A model generated the notes under the pieces. It worked only from the letters and a program-made list of their open reading frames with translations, did not search any database and was not told the origin of the DNA. Both the position numbers and the translations under genes were made by a program. Below, piece after piece: positions 14,397 to 23,870 of a DNA stretch of 64,000 bases. The number at the start of each line of letters is the position of its first letter. The stretch's first letter is position 1. The DNA lies in assembly GCF_003385495.1 (NCBI RefSeq), contig NZ_QNUH01000001.1:248001-312000 (forward strand), given 5' to 3'. This DNA comes from Chryseobacterium elymi (GTDB taxonomy: Bacteria; Bacteroidota; Bacteroidia; Flavobacteriales; Weeksellaceae).

Positions 14397-14828
14397 ATGT
14401 TTACCGACGAATATTATATGAAAATGGCCCTGCAGGAAGCAGAAGCCGCACTGGAAAAAGATGAGGTTCCCATTGGATGTGTCATTGTTTCCAATAACCG
14501 GATTATTGCAAGAGCCCATAATCTCACTGAAACATTAAACGATGTAACTGCCCATGCCGAAATGCAGGCTATCACTTCCGCCGCCAATTTCCTTGGAGGC
14601 AAATACCTGATCAACTGTACCCTTTATGTAACCCTGGAACCGTGTGTGATGTGCTCCGGAGCCTTAGCCTGGTCACAGATTTCCAAAGTCGTAATTGGGG
14701 CCAGAGATGAACAAAGAGGATTTATCAACAAACACCTTTCCCTGCATCCCAAAACAGAAATGGTAACCGGAGTAATGGAAGGTGAATGCTCAGCTATTGT
14801 TAAAGAATTCTTTAAAAGCAAAAGATAA
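14397..14828 (+). CDS. tadA: tRNA-specific adenosine deaminase TadA
   Basis: This 143-residue cytidine/deoxycytidylate-deaminase-fold enzyme converts adenosine-34 of tRNA-Arg to inosine for wobble decoding. It has the zinc motifs HAEMQA (H53, catalytic E55) and PCVMCSGAL (C83 and C86), and the substrate-side phrase VPIGCVIV. Length is normal for the family. The ATG directly abuts the TAA of the upstream gene, so the two are probably co-transcribed and coupled. The cell location is cytosolic. Guanine deaminase is a related alternative, but the small size and the N-terminal MKMALQEAEAAL fit TadA. Confidence 0.93.
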   Translation: MFTDEYYMKMALQEAEAALEKDEVPIGCVIVSNNRIIARAHNLTETLNDVTAHAEMQAITSAANFLGGKYLINCTLYVTLEPCVMCSGALAWSQISKVVIGARDEQRGFINKHLSLHPKTEMVTGVMEGECSAIVKEFFKSKR

Positions 14829-14866
14829 TTTAAAATTTGCTGTCCACCTCCACGAAAGGTTAAATC

Positions 14867-15406
14867 TTACTTATTTTTAAAAACGGAATACATCATCACA
14901 TCGAAGTATTCCCCCTCTTTTTTGAGATGCTGCTTTAACATAGCTTCCTTTTGCATTCCAATTTTCTCCATGATTCTTCCGGATGCAGGATTATGTAAAA
15001 AATAAGTAGCATAGATTTTATTGAACTGAAGTACCTTAAACCCAAAATCAATTAAAGCTATGGCAGCTTCGGTAATGTAGCCTTGATTCCAGAAAGGCTT
15101 TCCCATCCAGTAGCCAAGTTCAGCTTTGTCATCATCCCTGTCATGAAGACCTATCGCTCCTAAAATCTGTCCTTCTTTATTGCGGACAGCAAAAGTATAT
15201 CCTGTATTATTTTCAAAAGATTCCCGGGATATTTTCACCCAAAGCCCCGCATGCTCTTCAGTATAAGGATAAGGAATATTGGAAGTAAGATCTGAGAAAA
15301 TTTTATCCTGCAAATATTCAGTCACGAAAGGAATATCCTCCTCTTTCAGCTGTGAGAGAATCAATCTTTCTGTTTCTATCTTTGGAAATTCTTCTAGTTT
15401 TCTCAT
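14867..15406 (-). CDS. GNAT family N-acetyltransferase (RimJ/RimL type)
   Basis: The 179-residue protein has the GNAT fold in the RimJ/RimL subclass: an N-terminal ETERLILSQLKEEDI, a central AVRNKEGQILGAIGLH (strand and acetyl-CoA side), ELGYWMGKPFWNQGYITEAAIALIDF (the Q/RxxG-type pyrophosphate loop in WNQGY), and NPASGRIMEKIGMQKE near the end. Such enzymes acetylate N-termini of ribosomal proteins, antibiotics or small amines; the substrate cannot be read from the sequence. It is convergent with tadA and lies downstream of coaX on the same strand with a gap of 54 bp. Confidence 0.87.
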   Translation of the reverse strand: MRKLEEFPKIETERLILSQLKEEDIPFVTEYLQDKIFSDLTSNIPYPYTEEHAGLWVKISRESFENNTGYTFAVRNKEGQILGAIGLHDRDDDKAELGYWMGKPFWNQGYITEAAIALIDFGFKVLQFNKIYATYFLHNPASGRIMEKIGMQKEAMLKQHLKKEGEYFDVMMYSVFKNK

Positions 15407-15460
15407 GGTTTATTTTTATTGAACAATCCTTAACTCAACCTTGACCTGAACCTTTTATAT

Positions 15461-16219
15461 CTATAAATCTTTTCCTAAAAAATAAAGTCCTTTCAGTGTA
15501 TGAAGCCTGTCCATCACATGAATTTTTTCAGTCAGAGGCTTATAAACATGGGAAACACCACCCGTTGCCACCACAAAACAATCATCATTCACCTCATCAT
15601 TGATGCGGTCTATAAAACCTTCTACCATTCCCAGAAACCCGTATACCATACCGCTCTGCATGCAGGTTACCGTGTCCAGGCCCAGTACGGATTTAGGTTT
15701 TTTCAGTTCAATATCAGGAAGCTGCGCCGTCTGGCTAATCAGTGAATTTAAAGAGGTTACAATTCCGGGAGCGATAATTACTCCCAATGTTTCTCCGGAT
15801 TCCGTTACACAGCTTGCCGTAAGAGCTGTTCCAAAATCAATAACGATTTTCTTGCGGTTTGGATAGAGATTATGGGCAGCCACAAGATTGGCGTAAATAT
15901 CAGTTCCCATCTGCTTGGATTTTGCCTGAACTCCGGAAGGCGTAGACCGGTCTACAATCACAGGCTGAAGACCATGAATCTTTTTAATCGCCGAGCCCAT
16001 CACTTTGGTAAGCTGTGGCACTACGGACCCGATGATGACTTTACTGATGTCTTCCGGCTCTACTTTATAGGTTTGGTAAAGCATTAGGATCTGTACATAC
16101 AGCTCATCTACTGTTCTGTACGGCTTCGTGTTGATCACCCATGAAATATCACAGTTGTCCCCATTAAAAAGTCCGAATCTGATATTGCTGTTCCCTACGT
16201 TGATTACAATTGAATTCAT
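15461..16219 (-). CDS. coaX: Type III pantothenate kinase CoaX
   Basis: The 252-residue enzyme catalyses the first step of coenzyme A synthesis, ATP-dependent phosphorylation of pantothenate. The family motifs are present: MGTDIYANLVAAHNLYP (substrate-binding GTDR-like motif), VIDFGTALTASCV (the second phosphate loop, DxGTA) and GFLGMVEGFIDRI. In the first phosphate loop, usually DxGN[ST], the sequence is NVGNSN, so the normally conserved aspartate is asparagine (N7). This may be a lineage feature; the rest of the protein looks intact. It starts from ATG and precedes the GNAT gene. Confidence 0.92.
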   Translation of the reverse strand: MNSIVINVGNSNIRFGLFNGDNCDISWVINTKPYRTVDELYVQILMLYQTYKVEPEDISKVIIGSVVPQLTKVMGSAIKKIHGLQPVIVDRSTPSGVQAKSKQMGTDIYANLVAAHNLYPNRKKIVIDFGTALTASCVTESGETLGVIIAPGIVTSLNSLISQTAQLPDIELKKPKSVLGLDTVTCMQSGMVYGFLGMVEGFIDRINDEVNDDCFVVATGGVSHVYKPLTEKIHVMDRLHTLKGLYFLGKDL

Positions 16220-16478
16220 TTATTTTTTAAGCTAGTCTGGGTTAAAAAACGGTTGTAAAAATAAGCCTTTATCCTCAAAAAATGAGTAATATCTGTTTTT
16301 TTTAGAATAATTCATAACCCTATATTTATTGTTGCGTTGAGTATCGGCATTAAAGCACTGATTACAAGCATCTATCTTCACATTATTTCATTACGGCTAC
16401 ACAAAACTTAAGCCTGAAATTTAGAAGATTGAAAACATTTAATTATCTTTAAAACTGAAAATATTTTTATCCGATTCC

Positions 16479-17081
16479 ATGAAAAAACTGATCTTAACTA
16501 TATTCTTTTGTATTAGCCTGAATACTTTTGCCCAAACCGGAAACCAGGTGAAAGATATATTCCTGAAAATAAAACAGGAATCAAAGATCGACCGCGATGA
16601 CAAAGCTGTTTATGATATTCTGGATGAATTTTATACTAAAAGCCTGCAGTCGGAAAATGATGAAATGACGCCGGAAACAGTCCAAAGAATTGAGAGACTA
16701 GCCTCCAATCCCGACACGAAAAACCTTCACATCCTGTTACTATTTCTGATGTACCAGCAGAATCTCAGCCGTACTTCTATGGCTGGAAAAACACCTGACA
16801 CAGAATTTCAGACCGAAGCTATGAAACTATTGGAAAATGAAACCAAAGATATTTATGGAAAAGTGCCTGTAATTATCTATATCTATAAAGCTGAGACGAT
16901 GGACAGGGCAGGAAAAAAGGAAGATGCCAAAGCTACTGTAGACCAAGGGTTAAAAGAATACCCTGATTCGGTTCCTTTAAAAGTATACAGCTATCTTAAT
17001 ACAAAAAATGAAGTTCTAAGAAATGACCTTGTAAAAAATCATCCTAATCACTGGATGGTTCTGCAGTTTGGGATTAAATAA
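16479..17081 (+). CDS. Secreted helical protein of unknown function
   Basis: This protein of 200 residues has a clear signal peptide (MKKLILTIFFCISLNTFAQ, cleavage after AQ or FA). The mature part is mostly alpha-helical and ends with a region resembling tetratricopeptide repeats (MDRAGKKEDAKATVDQGLKE, then YPDSVPLKVYSYL). I do not recognise a family. It is periplasmic or surface-located by inference. It stands alone between the divergent coaX promoter region and a convergent peptidase gene. Confidence 0.62.
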   Translation: MKKLILTIFFCISLNTFAQTGNQVKDIFLKIKQESKIDRDDKAVYDILDEFYTKSLQSENDEMTPETVQRIERLASNPDTKNLHILLLFLMYQQNLSRTSMAGKTPDTEFQTEAMKLLENETKDIYGKVPVIIYIYKAETMDRAGKKEDAKATVDQGLKEYPDSVPLKVYSYLNTKNEVLRNDLVKNHPNHWMVLQFGIK

Positions 17082-17165
17082 GGGAATAGTGAATTCAGAT
17101 TGGTGGTGATAGAGTTGTGAATGGTGAATTTTGCTTCGTAAGTGAATGGTAAATTTCCAAGGTCC
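17082..17165 (+). repeat. Short direct repeats in an intergenic region
   Basis: The phrase GTGAATGGTGAATTTTG is followed within 30 nt by GTGAATGGTAAATTTCC. Runs of this kind are scattered in flavobacterial intergenic DNA in my experience, but only this single occurrence is seen here. Confidence 0.35.
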
Positions 17166-17236
17166 ACACTAAAAATGCATAAATACTAAATATTAGCTTC
17201 AGGCGGAATGCTTAGAATCTCTCCGTACCAAATAAA

Positions 17237-17264
17237 AATCCCACAGAAAAAGTTCTGTGGGATT
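17237..17264 (-). terminator. Terminator of the M1 peptidase gene
   Basis: AATCCCACAGAA (17237-17248) pairs with TTCTGTGGGATT (17253-17264); on the minus strand the stem is followed by a T-rich tract. It lies 20 nt after the peptidase stop. Confidence 0.8.
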
Positions 17265-17283
17265 ATATTTTATGTTTTATGAT

Positions 17284-19125
17284 CTATTGTTTTACTTCCA
17301 CCATATTATCATTCATATTGACATCTGCAATTCTCTGGCTTAAATCTATTCCTAAGATAGACAGCTGAGCTTTTGTGTAAGGAATTGTCAGTGTATATTC
17401 TTTCTGAGTCCATGGCCAGTAAGGCATAGTTTTAAAGTCACCGTAGATATCTTTCTCCTTCCAGGTATGTGTCATATTTAAAGGAATCTGATAAGTAACG
17501 ATCTTTTTATCCGCAGTCACTACATTGAAATCAATAGGCATCGGAACCTGCCCATTATTCACTAAAGTAATCGTGGTAGATTTTGCATCGTACTTCACAT
17601 CTTTGATTCCGTAATCGATAGTTTTTGTGGTGTTGATCCAGTAATTATGGAACCATTTCAGATCCATTCCTGAAACTTTCTGCGCAATATGAAGAAAATC
17701 CCTGTCAGACGGATGTTTCATGTGCCATTGATCATAATACTGCTGTAAAGTTTCGGCCAGTTTTTGCTCTCCCATGATATAGCCTAGCTGCACGAGATAC
17801 AATTCACCTTTTACGTAGGAAGCATAAGTATAAGCCGTTCCGTTATCATGATGGTCACCCAACCATACAGCAGGTTCTTCAATTCCTTTTTTAACAAAAT
17901 TCCTGTAAGCATTCACAGTATTGGCAAAAGGATTCGGAAGTTCTTCCGGAAACAGCTGATACATGACATAGCCTTCTGCATAGCTGGTAAATCCTTCATC
18001 CATCCACGGACGTACGGATTCATTGGTTGCCAGCATCTGCTGATACCATGAGTGTGCACCTTCATGAGCCATTAACCCCATTAAACCTTTAATATCTTTA
18101 GCTTCACCCAGGATCATGGTACACATTCCGTATTCCATACCACCGTCACCACCCTGGATAAAAGCGTAAGTAGGATACACATACTTTCCGAAATGGCTGT
18201 TCATCAGCTGAAAATATTTGGTGACATAAGGCTGTGCTTCTTCCCAAACTTTTGTTTTCTCATTCTGCTGATATACTAAAAATACCTTCGGACCCTCCGG
18301 AACGTCAAAACTTTTTACAACATAGTCTCTGTCCGCGCTCCATGCAAAATCCAGCATATTTTTTGCCGTCCATCTCCATGTTGCTTTTTTATCTTTTTCA
18401 GCTTTTATTTTTGCGTTTGTGTCGTAACCTTTAACTTCTGCCGGGTTTTCAAGAATACCTCCTGCTCCAATTACATAATCTTTATTGATCTTAATAGTTA
18501 CGTCAAAATCTGAGAACGGGGCATGGAATTCTCTTCCGATATAATCAAAAGTTGCCCAGCCATCATAATCGTACTCTGCAATTTTAGGATACCACTGCGT
18601 CATGGTCATATCAACTCCTTCCCTGTTGTTTCTTCCGCTTCTTCTGATCTGCTGAGGGATCACAGCATCCCATTCCATAGTGAAAGTTGTTGATGAATTA
18701 GGCTTAACCGGCTCTGCCAGATACACCTTCATAATCGTTTCCTGGATCTCAAACTTCACCTCTTTTCCGTTTTGTTTAAGCCAGTGAATATTTTGTGCCC
18801 CTTCCTGATCTTTAGGAATCGAAGCTAATCTTGAAGTCCCATCTTTTTGCAATCTTGAATCTCCATTTTTACCTTGACCTGTAACTCTTTGATCCATCAT
18901 CGAATTAGCCTTAAAAGCATTCCAATAGAGGTGGAAATACACCACGTTGAGCTCATCCGGAGAGTTGTTTGTGTATTCTAAGGTCTGATTTCCCTGGTAA
19001 GTAAATTTTTCAGCATTTACATCAATATTCATCTTGTACTTCGCACTTTGCTGATAGTAAGCCCCTTGCTGAGCCTGAAATTGAGAAATGATAAACGCAA
19101 AAATGATTGCAACCGATTTTTTCAT
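17284..19125 (-). CDS. M1 family metallopeptidase
   Basis: The 613-residue secreted zinc peptidase has a signal peptide ending near FQAQ (residue 18). The metal site is HEGAH (H354, E355, H358) with the third ligand E377 in WMDEGF, exactly 18 residues on, which is the M1 spacing. Upstream, GGDGGMEYGMCTMI corresponds to the GAMEN-like substrate motif of aminopeptidases, here as GGMEYG. Members of this Bacteroidetes group act in the periplasm or on the surface on peptides. It is transcribed alone; its terminator lies at 17237. Length and domain order are normal for the group. Confidence 0.9.
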   Translation of the reverse strand: MKKSVAIIFAFIISQFQAQQGAYYQQSAKYKMNIDVNAEKFTYQGNQTLEYTNNSPDELNVVYFHLYWNAFKANSMMDQRVTGQGKNGDSRLQKDGTSRLASIPKDQEGAQNIHWLKQNGKEVKFEIQETIMKVYLAEPVKPNSSTTFTMEWDAVIPQQIRRSGRNNREGVDMTMTQWYPKIAEYDYDGWATFDYIGREFHAPFSDFDVTIKINKDYVIGAGGILENPAEVKGYDTNAKIKAEKDKKATWRWTAKNMLDFAWSADRDYVVKSFDVPEGPKVFLVYQQNEKTKVWEEAQPYVTKYFQLMNSHFGKYVYPTYAFIQGGDGGMEYGMCTMILGEAKDIKGLMGLMAHEGAHSWYQQMLATNESVRPWMDEGFTSYAEGYVMYQLFPEELPNPFANTVNAYRNFVKKGIEEPAVWLGDHHDNGTAYTYASYVKGELYLVQLGYIMGEQKLAETLQQYYDQWHMKHPSDRDFLHIAQKVSGMDLKWFHNYWINTTKTIDYGIKDVKYDAKSTTITLVNNGQVPMPIDFNVVTADKKIVTYQIPLNMTHTWKEKDIYGDFKTMPYWPWTQKEYTLTIPYTKAQLSILGIDLSQRIADVNMNDNMVEVKQ

Positions 19126-19261
19126 TTAAAATTTATTTTTTTTAAAGATAGGTAATTTGTGTAAAAGCTTAAAATATGGGACTATTTTACAGGCTTTACG
19201 ATTTTTAGATTGATTCTAATTCTGATTGTTAAATTTTACTCTCAGCTTTTGCGGGATATAT

Positions 19262-19897
19262 TTATTCTCTTTCGTATTTTTTTCCGATTGAACTTAATTC
19301 CGCAAATAAATCACTTGAGAAATCTTTAATAAAAATACTTTTTACTACTTTTTTATTTCCTTTGAAACTTTCAAATTCAGTTTTATCAGTTTTCATATTA
19401 TAGAAATCATTATTTACCGTATAATCTCCCGTTAATAAATTATAAGTTTTATTACAATGTCCACCGGGAGTTCTGTAACTATAATCATAGCCAATCAGTT
19501 GAATATCTTTCACTTTCTGATTAAATCTTAATTTTAAGCCATGTCCATAAACCCCGGTTCCTTCCTGATAAACAAGGAATTCAAGGACATCATTTTTATA
19601 TTTTAATGGGATAACAAAAACACCGTTAAATACATCAAAATCAATATAGAAGGTCTTCTTCTTTGAAGAAAGATAGATTATCAGATACTTTTTGGCAGCA
19701 TGTAATTCGTAATCCGATTGATAAATCACCGTTATAACATCTTCTTTTTTATCCTTATCAAAATCTGCAACAATTCTTTTCATTTCTTTTCCATTGGACG
19801 GGCTTTCTTTGAACTCCGAAAAGCCTTTTGGAATTTTGAGTTGGGAAAAGCAGTAATAAGGCAGCAGTAATATAAAGAAAAAATATATTTTCATCAT
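19262..19897 (-). CDS. Secreted protein with one FG-GAP-like calcium loop
   Basis: The protein has 211 residues and a signal peptide (MMKIYFFFILLLPYYCFSQ). The mature part contains VADFDKDKKEDVITVIY, the aspartate-rich loop typical of FG-GAP/VCBS repeats, and otherwise short beta strands. Full beta-propeller repeats are absent, so this is a single-motif secreted protein of unknown function found in similar form in flavobacteria. It ends its own frame 12 nt downstream of the neighbouring DinB-like gene, so the two may be co-transcribed. Confidence 0.62.
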   Translation of the reverse strand: MMKIYFFFILLLPYYCFSQLKIPKGFSEFKESPSNGKEMKRIVADFDKDKKEDVITVIYQSDYELHAAKKYLIIYLSSKKKTFYIDFDVFNGVFVIPLKYKNDVLEFLVYQEGTGVYGHGLKLRFNQKVKDIQLIGYDYSYRTPGGHCNKTYNLLTGDYTVNNDFYNMKTDKTEFESFKGNKKVVKSIFIKDFSSDLFAELSSIGKKYERE

Positions 19898-19909
19898 TTA
19901 TCCTAATTA

Positions 19910-20377
19910 TTAATTGGTCAGCAGTTTTTTAATCAGAGCGATCTGTCCCAAGTGATAATAGGCATGTTCAATCATTCCATCGATATTTCTTCTGTAGGTT
20001 CCGTATTTTTCATCTACGAAAACCTCATCAAGTTTACTGTCAGCCATCTGTTCAACTAATGATGCAAACTTTTCTGAGTCTGTCCAAAGCCTATTTAAAA
20101 GCGACTCCCATTGCTCCGCAGATTCAATAGGCGGAAGATCAAAACTGAATTGATCTTTTATTTCGAGTTCACCGCCTTCCAATACATTAACAATTCCGGA
20201 TATATAATAATGGATATGAAAAGTAAGCATAGCAATCGTATTTAAAGAATCTATTTTAGCAATGGCTTGTTCCCATGTTACATCTGAGAGTTTGTCCTTA
20301 AAATTAGTATTGGCGATCCAAAGTCCATCAAGCAAAACTTCCCTGAATCTTTTTGATAACTGTATAGTTGAACTCAT
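19910..20377 (-). CDS. DinB-like / DUF1572-type four-helix protein
   Basis: The 155-residue protein follows the DinB/YfiT four-helix pattern: a central histidine (TFHIHYYISG) and a C-terminal helix with HAYYHLGQIALIKK, which carries the other metal ligands. Relatives include thiol transferases using bacillithiol or mycothiol, and metal-dependent hydrolases, but most members of this group have no defined function. No signal peptide is present, so it is cytosolic. It is upstream of the secreted FG-GAP-like gene on the same strand. Confidence 0.78.
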   Translation of the reverse strand: MSSTIQLSKRFREVLLDGLWIANTNFKDKLSDVTWEQAIAKIDSLNTIAMLTFHIHYYISGIVNVLEGGELEIKDQFSFDLPPIESAEQWESLLNRLWTDSEKFASLVEQMADSKLDEVFVDEKYGTYRRNIDGMIEHAYYHLGQIALIKKLLTN

Positions 20378-20638
20378 TATTTAAAATTTTATTACTTCTA
20401 AAGATAATTAATTTAATTTTTTAATCTCTCGCAGATTTCTCTTTTAACTACAAATGACACAAATTAATACACAATTCTAAATACAATCATTCATGGCCTG
20501 TGGGCCTTGCCAAGGTTGATTCTGGAATTTAAATGAAAAACATAAGCATTTTTTAGAAAGATTAAACAGGCGACTTACAGATCAGTATCTCCAATCATCT
20601 TAATTTTCTTATTTTCGCAGATTAAATAAAGTTTTATA

Positions 20639-22018
20639 ATGCTGACCGTAGAAAAAATAGGAGGAACTTCCATGTCTCAGTTTCAGGATGTTCTTTACAA
20701 TATAATTATTGGAAAAAGAAAGGAAGGAGAATTTTATAATCGGGTTTTTGTAGTTTCAGCCTATAATAATGTCACCAATTGGCTGTTGGAACATAAAAAA
20801 ACAAATGAGCCCGGTGTGTATCAAAAGTTTCTGAACGGTGAAGATTATAAGGCTGATCTCGATAAGGTATGCCAAAAACTGATTTCCATTAATAAAGGAT
20901 TGGAGAATGTTGGCCTTCAGCTTTCCGAAGCTAATGAATTTATAACAAACAGAGTGGAGCAGGCAAAAACGATGCTTAGCAGCCTGAGTAAGGTTTTGGC
21001 ATCAGGATATGTAAATGCCCACGATATTCATCTTGCGGCAAGAGAAATTTTAGCTTCTATTGGAGAAGCCCATTCTGCATGGAATTCTACTAATATTATC
21101 AACAGTAAAGGAATGCATGCAAAATTTGTGGATTTATGCGGATTTGATGATAACGAAGCTCTTACTATTGATGAAAGAATTACAAAAGAATTCAGCGGAA
21201 CAGATTTTAAAAATGTAATTTGTGTAGCAACCGGATACACTAAAGGAACTGAAGGAATTATGAGGGTTTTTGACCGTGGATATTCCGAAGTTACCTTTAG
21301 TAAGATCGCTGTAGATATAAAGGCTGATGAGGCAGTTATCCATAAAGAATATCACTTATCAAGCGCAGACCCTAATATCGTGGGTGTAGAAAACTGTGTT
21401 CCGGTGGGACTGACCAATTATATCATTGCAGACCAGCTGGCTGATATAGGCATGGAAGCCATTCACCCAAAGGCAGCAAAGCCATTAGAACTCTCCGGAA
21501 TTAATATCCGTATTAAAAATACATTCGACCCGGATCATATCGGCACCTTGATTTCAAAGAATTATGTATCCCCTGACGCTCGTGTTGAGATCGTTTCCGG
21601 ATCAAAAAAAATGCTGGCCATAGAAATTCATGATCCGCTTATGGTAAGTGAAGTGGGTTATGATGCCCAAATTATGGCCTATTTCCAAAAATACAATATA
21701 AGTTATGTATTGAAATCTACAAATGCGAACTCAATAACAATGGTGATCTGGGAAAGTAATGCTGCGGAAAAGCTTTTGGAAGAACTTAAACAAAATTTCT
21801 ATCAGGTAACAGGAGTTCCGGTTGCATTAGTCTGTGCAATGGGAACTAATATTGCGACTCCAGGATTCCTCTACCGGGCAGCGAAAGCATTATATGAAAA
21901 TGATATCAATATTGAGTGCTATGCACAGTCTATCATGCAGGTCAATATGCAGTTTGTAGTGAAAAGAGAGCATTACGAGAAAGCTATCGTGGCTTTGAAC
22001 AAAGCATTATGCAATTAA
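20639..22018 (+). CDS. lysC: Aspartate kinase
   Basis: The 459-residue enzyme phosphorylates aspartate as the first step to lysine, threonine and methionine. It opens with VEKIGGTSM, the KxGGTS nucleotide motif of aspartokinases. FVVSAYNNVTNWLL follows, and EVTFSKIAVDIKADEAVIHKE corresponds to the substrate-binding segment before the regulatory part. Two ACT domains occupy the C-terminal 150 residues (KMLAIEIHDPLMV and VALVCAMGTNIATPGFL), suggesting feedback control by an amino acid. It is monofunctional, with no homoserine dehydrogenase fused. The gene stands alone with a shared bidirectional terminator at 22104-22136. Confidence 0.9.
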   Translation: MLTVEKIGGTSMSQFQDVLYNIIIGKRKEGEFYNRVFVVSAYNNVTNWLLEHKKTNEPGVYQKFLNGEDYKADLDKVCQKLISINKGLENVGLQLSEANEFITNRVEQAKTMLSSLSKVLASGYVNAHDIHLAAREILASIGEAHSAWNSTNIINSKGMHAKFVDLCGFDDNEALTIDERITKEFSGTDFKNVICVATGYTKGTEGIMRVFDRGYSEVTFSKIAVDIKADEAVIHKEYHLSSADPNIVGVENCVPVGLTNYIIADQLADIGMEAIHPKAAKPLELSGINIRIKNTFDPDHIGTLISKNYVSPDARVEIVSGSKKMLAIEIHDPLMVSEVGYDAQIMAYFQKYNISYVLKSTNANSITMVIWESNAAEKLLEELKQNFYQVTGVPVALVCAMGTNIATPGFLYRAAKALYENDINIECYAQSIMQVNMQFVVKREHYEKAIVALNKALCN

Positions 22019-22103
22019 GCATTTTCTGAGAACATAATTCCCCAAACTTTAAGCACAATTTTTCTGTGAAATCCGTGCAATCTATGGGAAGTCTAAAATA
22101 AAA

Positions 22104-22136
22104 AAAACCTCAAATGTAAAATACACTTGAGGTTTT
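22104..22136. terminator. Bidirectional terminator between aspartate kinase and the DUF6909 gene
   Basis: AAAACCTCAA (22104-22113) pairs with TTGAGGTTTT (22127-22136). It has A and T runs on either side and lies between convergent genes. Confidence 0.75.
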
Positions 22137-22155
22137 ATATGATTTAAAAATCAAA

Positions 22156-23847
22156 TTATTTTTTAGCCGGAATTTCTTTTTTTCCGCTGTGTAAAATTTT
22201 TTCAAGGATTCTTAAAGTAATCAGATAAGTTGGCTTTACTCCGGTAAGGCCTAGGCCACCTGAAGAAAGTGTACTTCCGGTTTCCAAAGGATTATCCGAA
22301 GCATAGTACGCATAACATACGAACAGGTCCGGTGCAATGTGATGTCTGATCTTAGACGCCACCTGAATCGCTTTCTGGTAATGTGCTCCTTCCATTTCAA
22401 GACCAATTGCTTTCCATGAAGTGTTCATAAAGTAAGAAAGGATATCTCTGTTTTGAAGTGAAGTTCCTAATACAGTAATCATCGGGCCTTCAAACGCTTT
22501 TAGTTCATCATCTTTAAAATCATCCAGTTTTAAAGCATTTTCAAAAGGATAGTTATCCGCTGTTCCTTCAAAAATATGGGCAGTAGGAATCATAATGTCT
22601 CCTTTTCCTCCGGCAAGAATCCCGGCTTTACCCATGATAGAAACGGATTTCACTTTCATCATATACACCTCTCCTTTATGCTCAAAAGGTCTCAGTAATT
22701 CATCCATTACCTCAAAAGCCTGTTCTCCGAAAGCGTAGTCGAAAACCATGATCACATCATCTCCTCCATATTTTATACCACTGAACGGAGTATTTTTAAG
22801 ATCTGTCCTGCTTAAATCAATGATCTGAACATCTATATTACTTCCGCTCTTATCATTAATATAAATCAATCCTTCTTCCAAAGCATATTTGGAAACTTTG
22901 TCGCGAAGTTCTTTTTTATCAGAAATGTCTCCGTACAGTTTGTAATCTACTTCTTTATTGTCTTTTTTCTTTAAGGCATCATTTCCGTACAGCATATTTT
23001 TCACAGAGTGCATATTAGCGGAAATGATGTGCAACGGACGCATATGAAGATCGTTTTCAAATAAAACTTCTTTCACTTTGTTGGCCCATTTTTCCCCAAA
23101 ATAATGATGCCCTACTCTCTCCTTTAATATAGCACTGAAATGAATTTCTCTTTCTCTCGTCTGTTTGGCATCCTCAAGGCTTACTTTTCCTAAATTGTAG
23201 ATGATTTTGAATAAACGGTCTGGATTCTCGTCATCCCCGAAAGAATTATAAGCATTCAGGGTTTCTTCAAAAGTTCTTCCTATTAAAGAAGATAAGTGAA
23301 TAAGGGCAACCTCTTTTTCTTTTCTACTGAATTTCTTTTCACCTTTCACTACTTCTTCAATAATTTTGAAAGCACGTGTCGGTTTCCAGTTTTCATCCTG
23401 AATGAAAGCCAGGTTTCTCACTTTATCCGCTTCTATAAATAAGAATGTTAAGTGGGTAAGAATGTCATAAATTTCAGAACGCCCCAAAAGAACTTCAATA
23501 TTCATCTGGTGTTCATCTATCCTGTAACAGTTTCTTCTTCTCTTTTTAGGGACAATGGGCTCGAAACTTCCTTTATCAAAACCTTCATCCGATGTAAGAT
23601 GAATAAACGCACATTCTTCAATCCCTTCCGGAAGTCTGTCTAAAACGTACATCAAACCATCTAATTCCATTTTATTAGGAATATTCATGGTACCATAAAT
23701 CTCTGGATTGATAGTCTTTAACAAACTTCTGATACTTTCTCCAGAAACACCGGCAGGTTTAAAAAAACCTCTGTAAAAGAGGTGTCTCATAGAAATATAC
23801 AATCTTTCAATTGCTTCCGTTGTTTCTCTAGCTCTAGAATTTGTCAT
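22156..23847 (-). CDS. DUF6909-type protein with nucleoside-phosphorylase-like C-terminus
   Basis: The protein has 563 residues from the ATG at 23847. A longer in-frame start at 23886 is ruled out because a perfect TATATTTG -7 element lies between the two. The N-terminal 250 residues are helical (RETTEAIERLYISMRHLFY). The C-terminal half includes GGDDVIMVFDYAFGEQAFEVMD and then GLEMEGAHY and CYAYYASDNPLE. The GLEMEGAHY segment resembles the MExxG nucleoside-binding loop of purine nucleoside phosphorylase or AMP nucleosidase. The family name is from memory. I infer a nucleotide- or nucleoside-binding enzyme of unknown reaction, conserved in flavobacteria. It is cytosolic and singly transcribed. 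Confidence 0.72.
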   Translation of the reverse strand: MTNSRARETTEAIERLYISMRHLFYRGFFKPAGVSGESIRSLLKTINPEIYGTMNIPNKMELDGLMYVLDRLPEGIEECAFIHLTSDEGFDKGSFEPIVPKKRRRNCYRIDEHQMNIEVLLGRSEIYDILTHLTFLFIEADKVRNLAFIQDENWKPTRAFKIIEEVVKGEKKFSRKEKEVALIHLSSLIGRTFEETLNAYNSFGDDENPDRLFKIIYNLGKVSLEDAKQTREREIHFSAILKERVGHHYFGEKWANKVKEVLFENDLHMRPLHIISANMHSVKNMLYGNDALKKKDNKEVDYKLYGDISDKKELRDKVSKYALEEGLIYINDKSGSNIDVQIIDLSRTDLKNTPFSGIKYGGDDVIMVFDYAFGEQAFEVMDELLRPFEHKGEVYMMKVKSVSIMGKAGILAGGKGDIMIPTAHIFEGTADNYPFENALKLDDFKDDELKAFEGPMITVLGTSLQNRDILSYFMNTSWKAIGLEMEGAHYQKAIQVASKIRHHIAPDLFVCYAYYASDNPLETGSTLSSGGLGLTGVKPTYLITLRILEKILHSGKKEIPAKK

Positions 23848-23862
23848 AAAATAAATTTCACA

Positions 23863-23870
23863 CAAATATA
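23863..23870 (-). promoter_or_regulatory. -7 element of the DUF6909 gene
   Basis: The minus strand reads TATATTTG, a full consensus match, 15 nt before the ATG at 23847. It decides the start codon, since the alternative start at 23886 would be upstream of the promoter. Confidence 0.7.
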
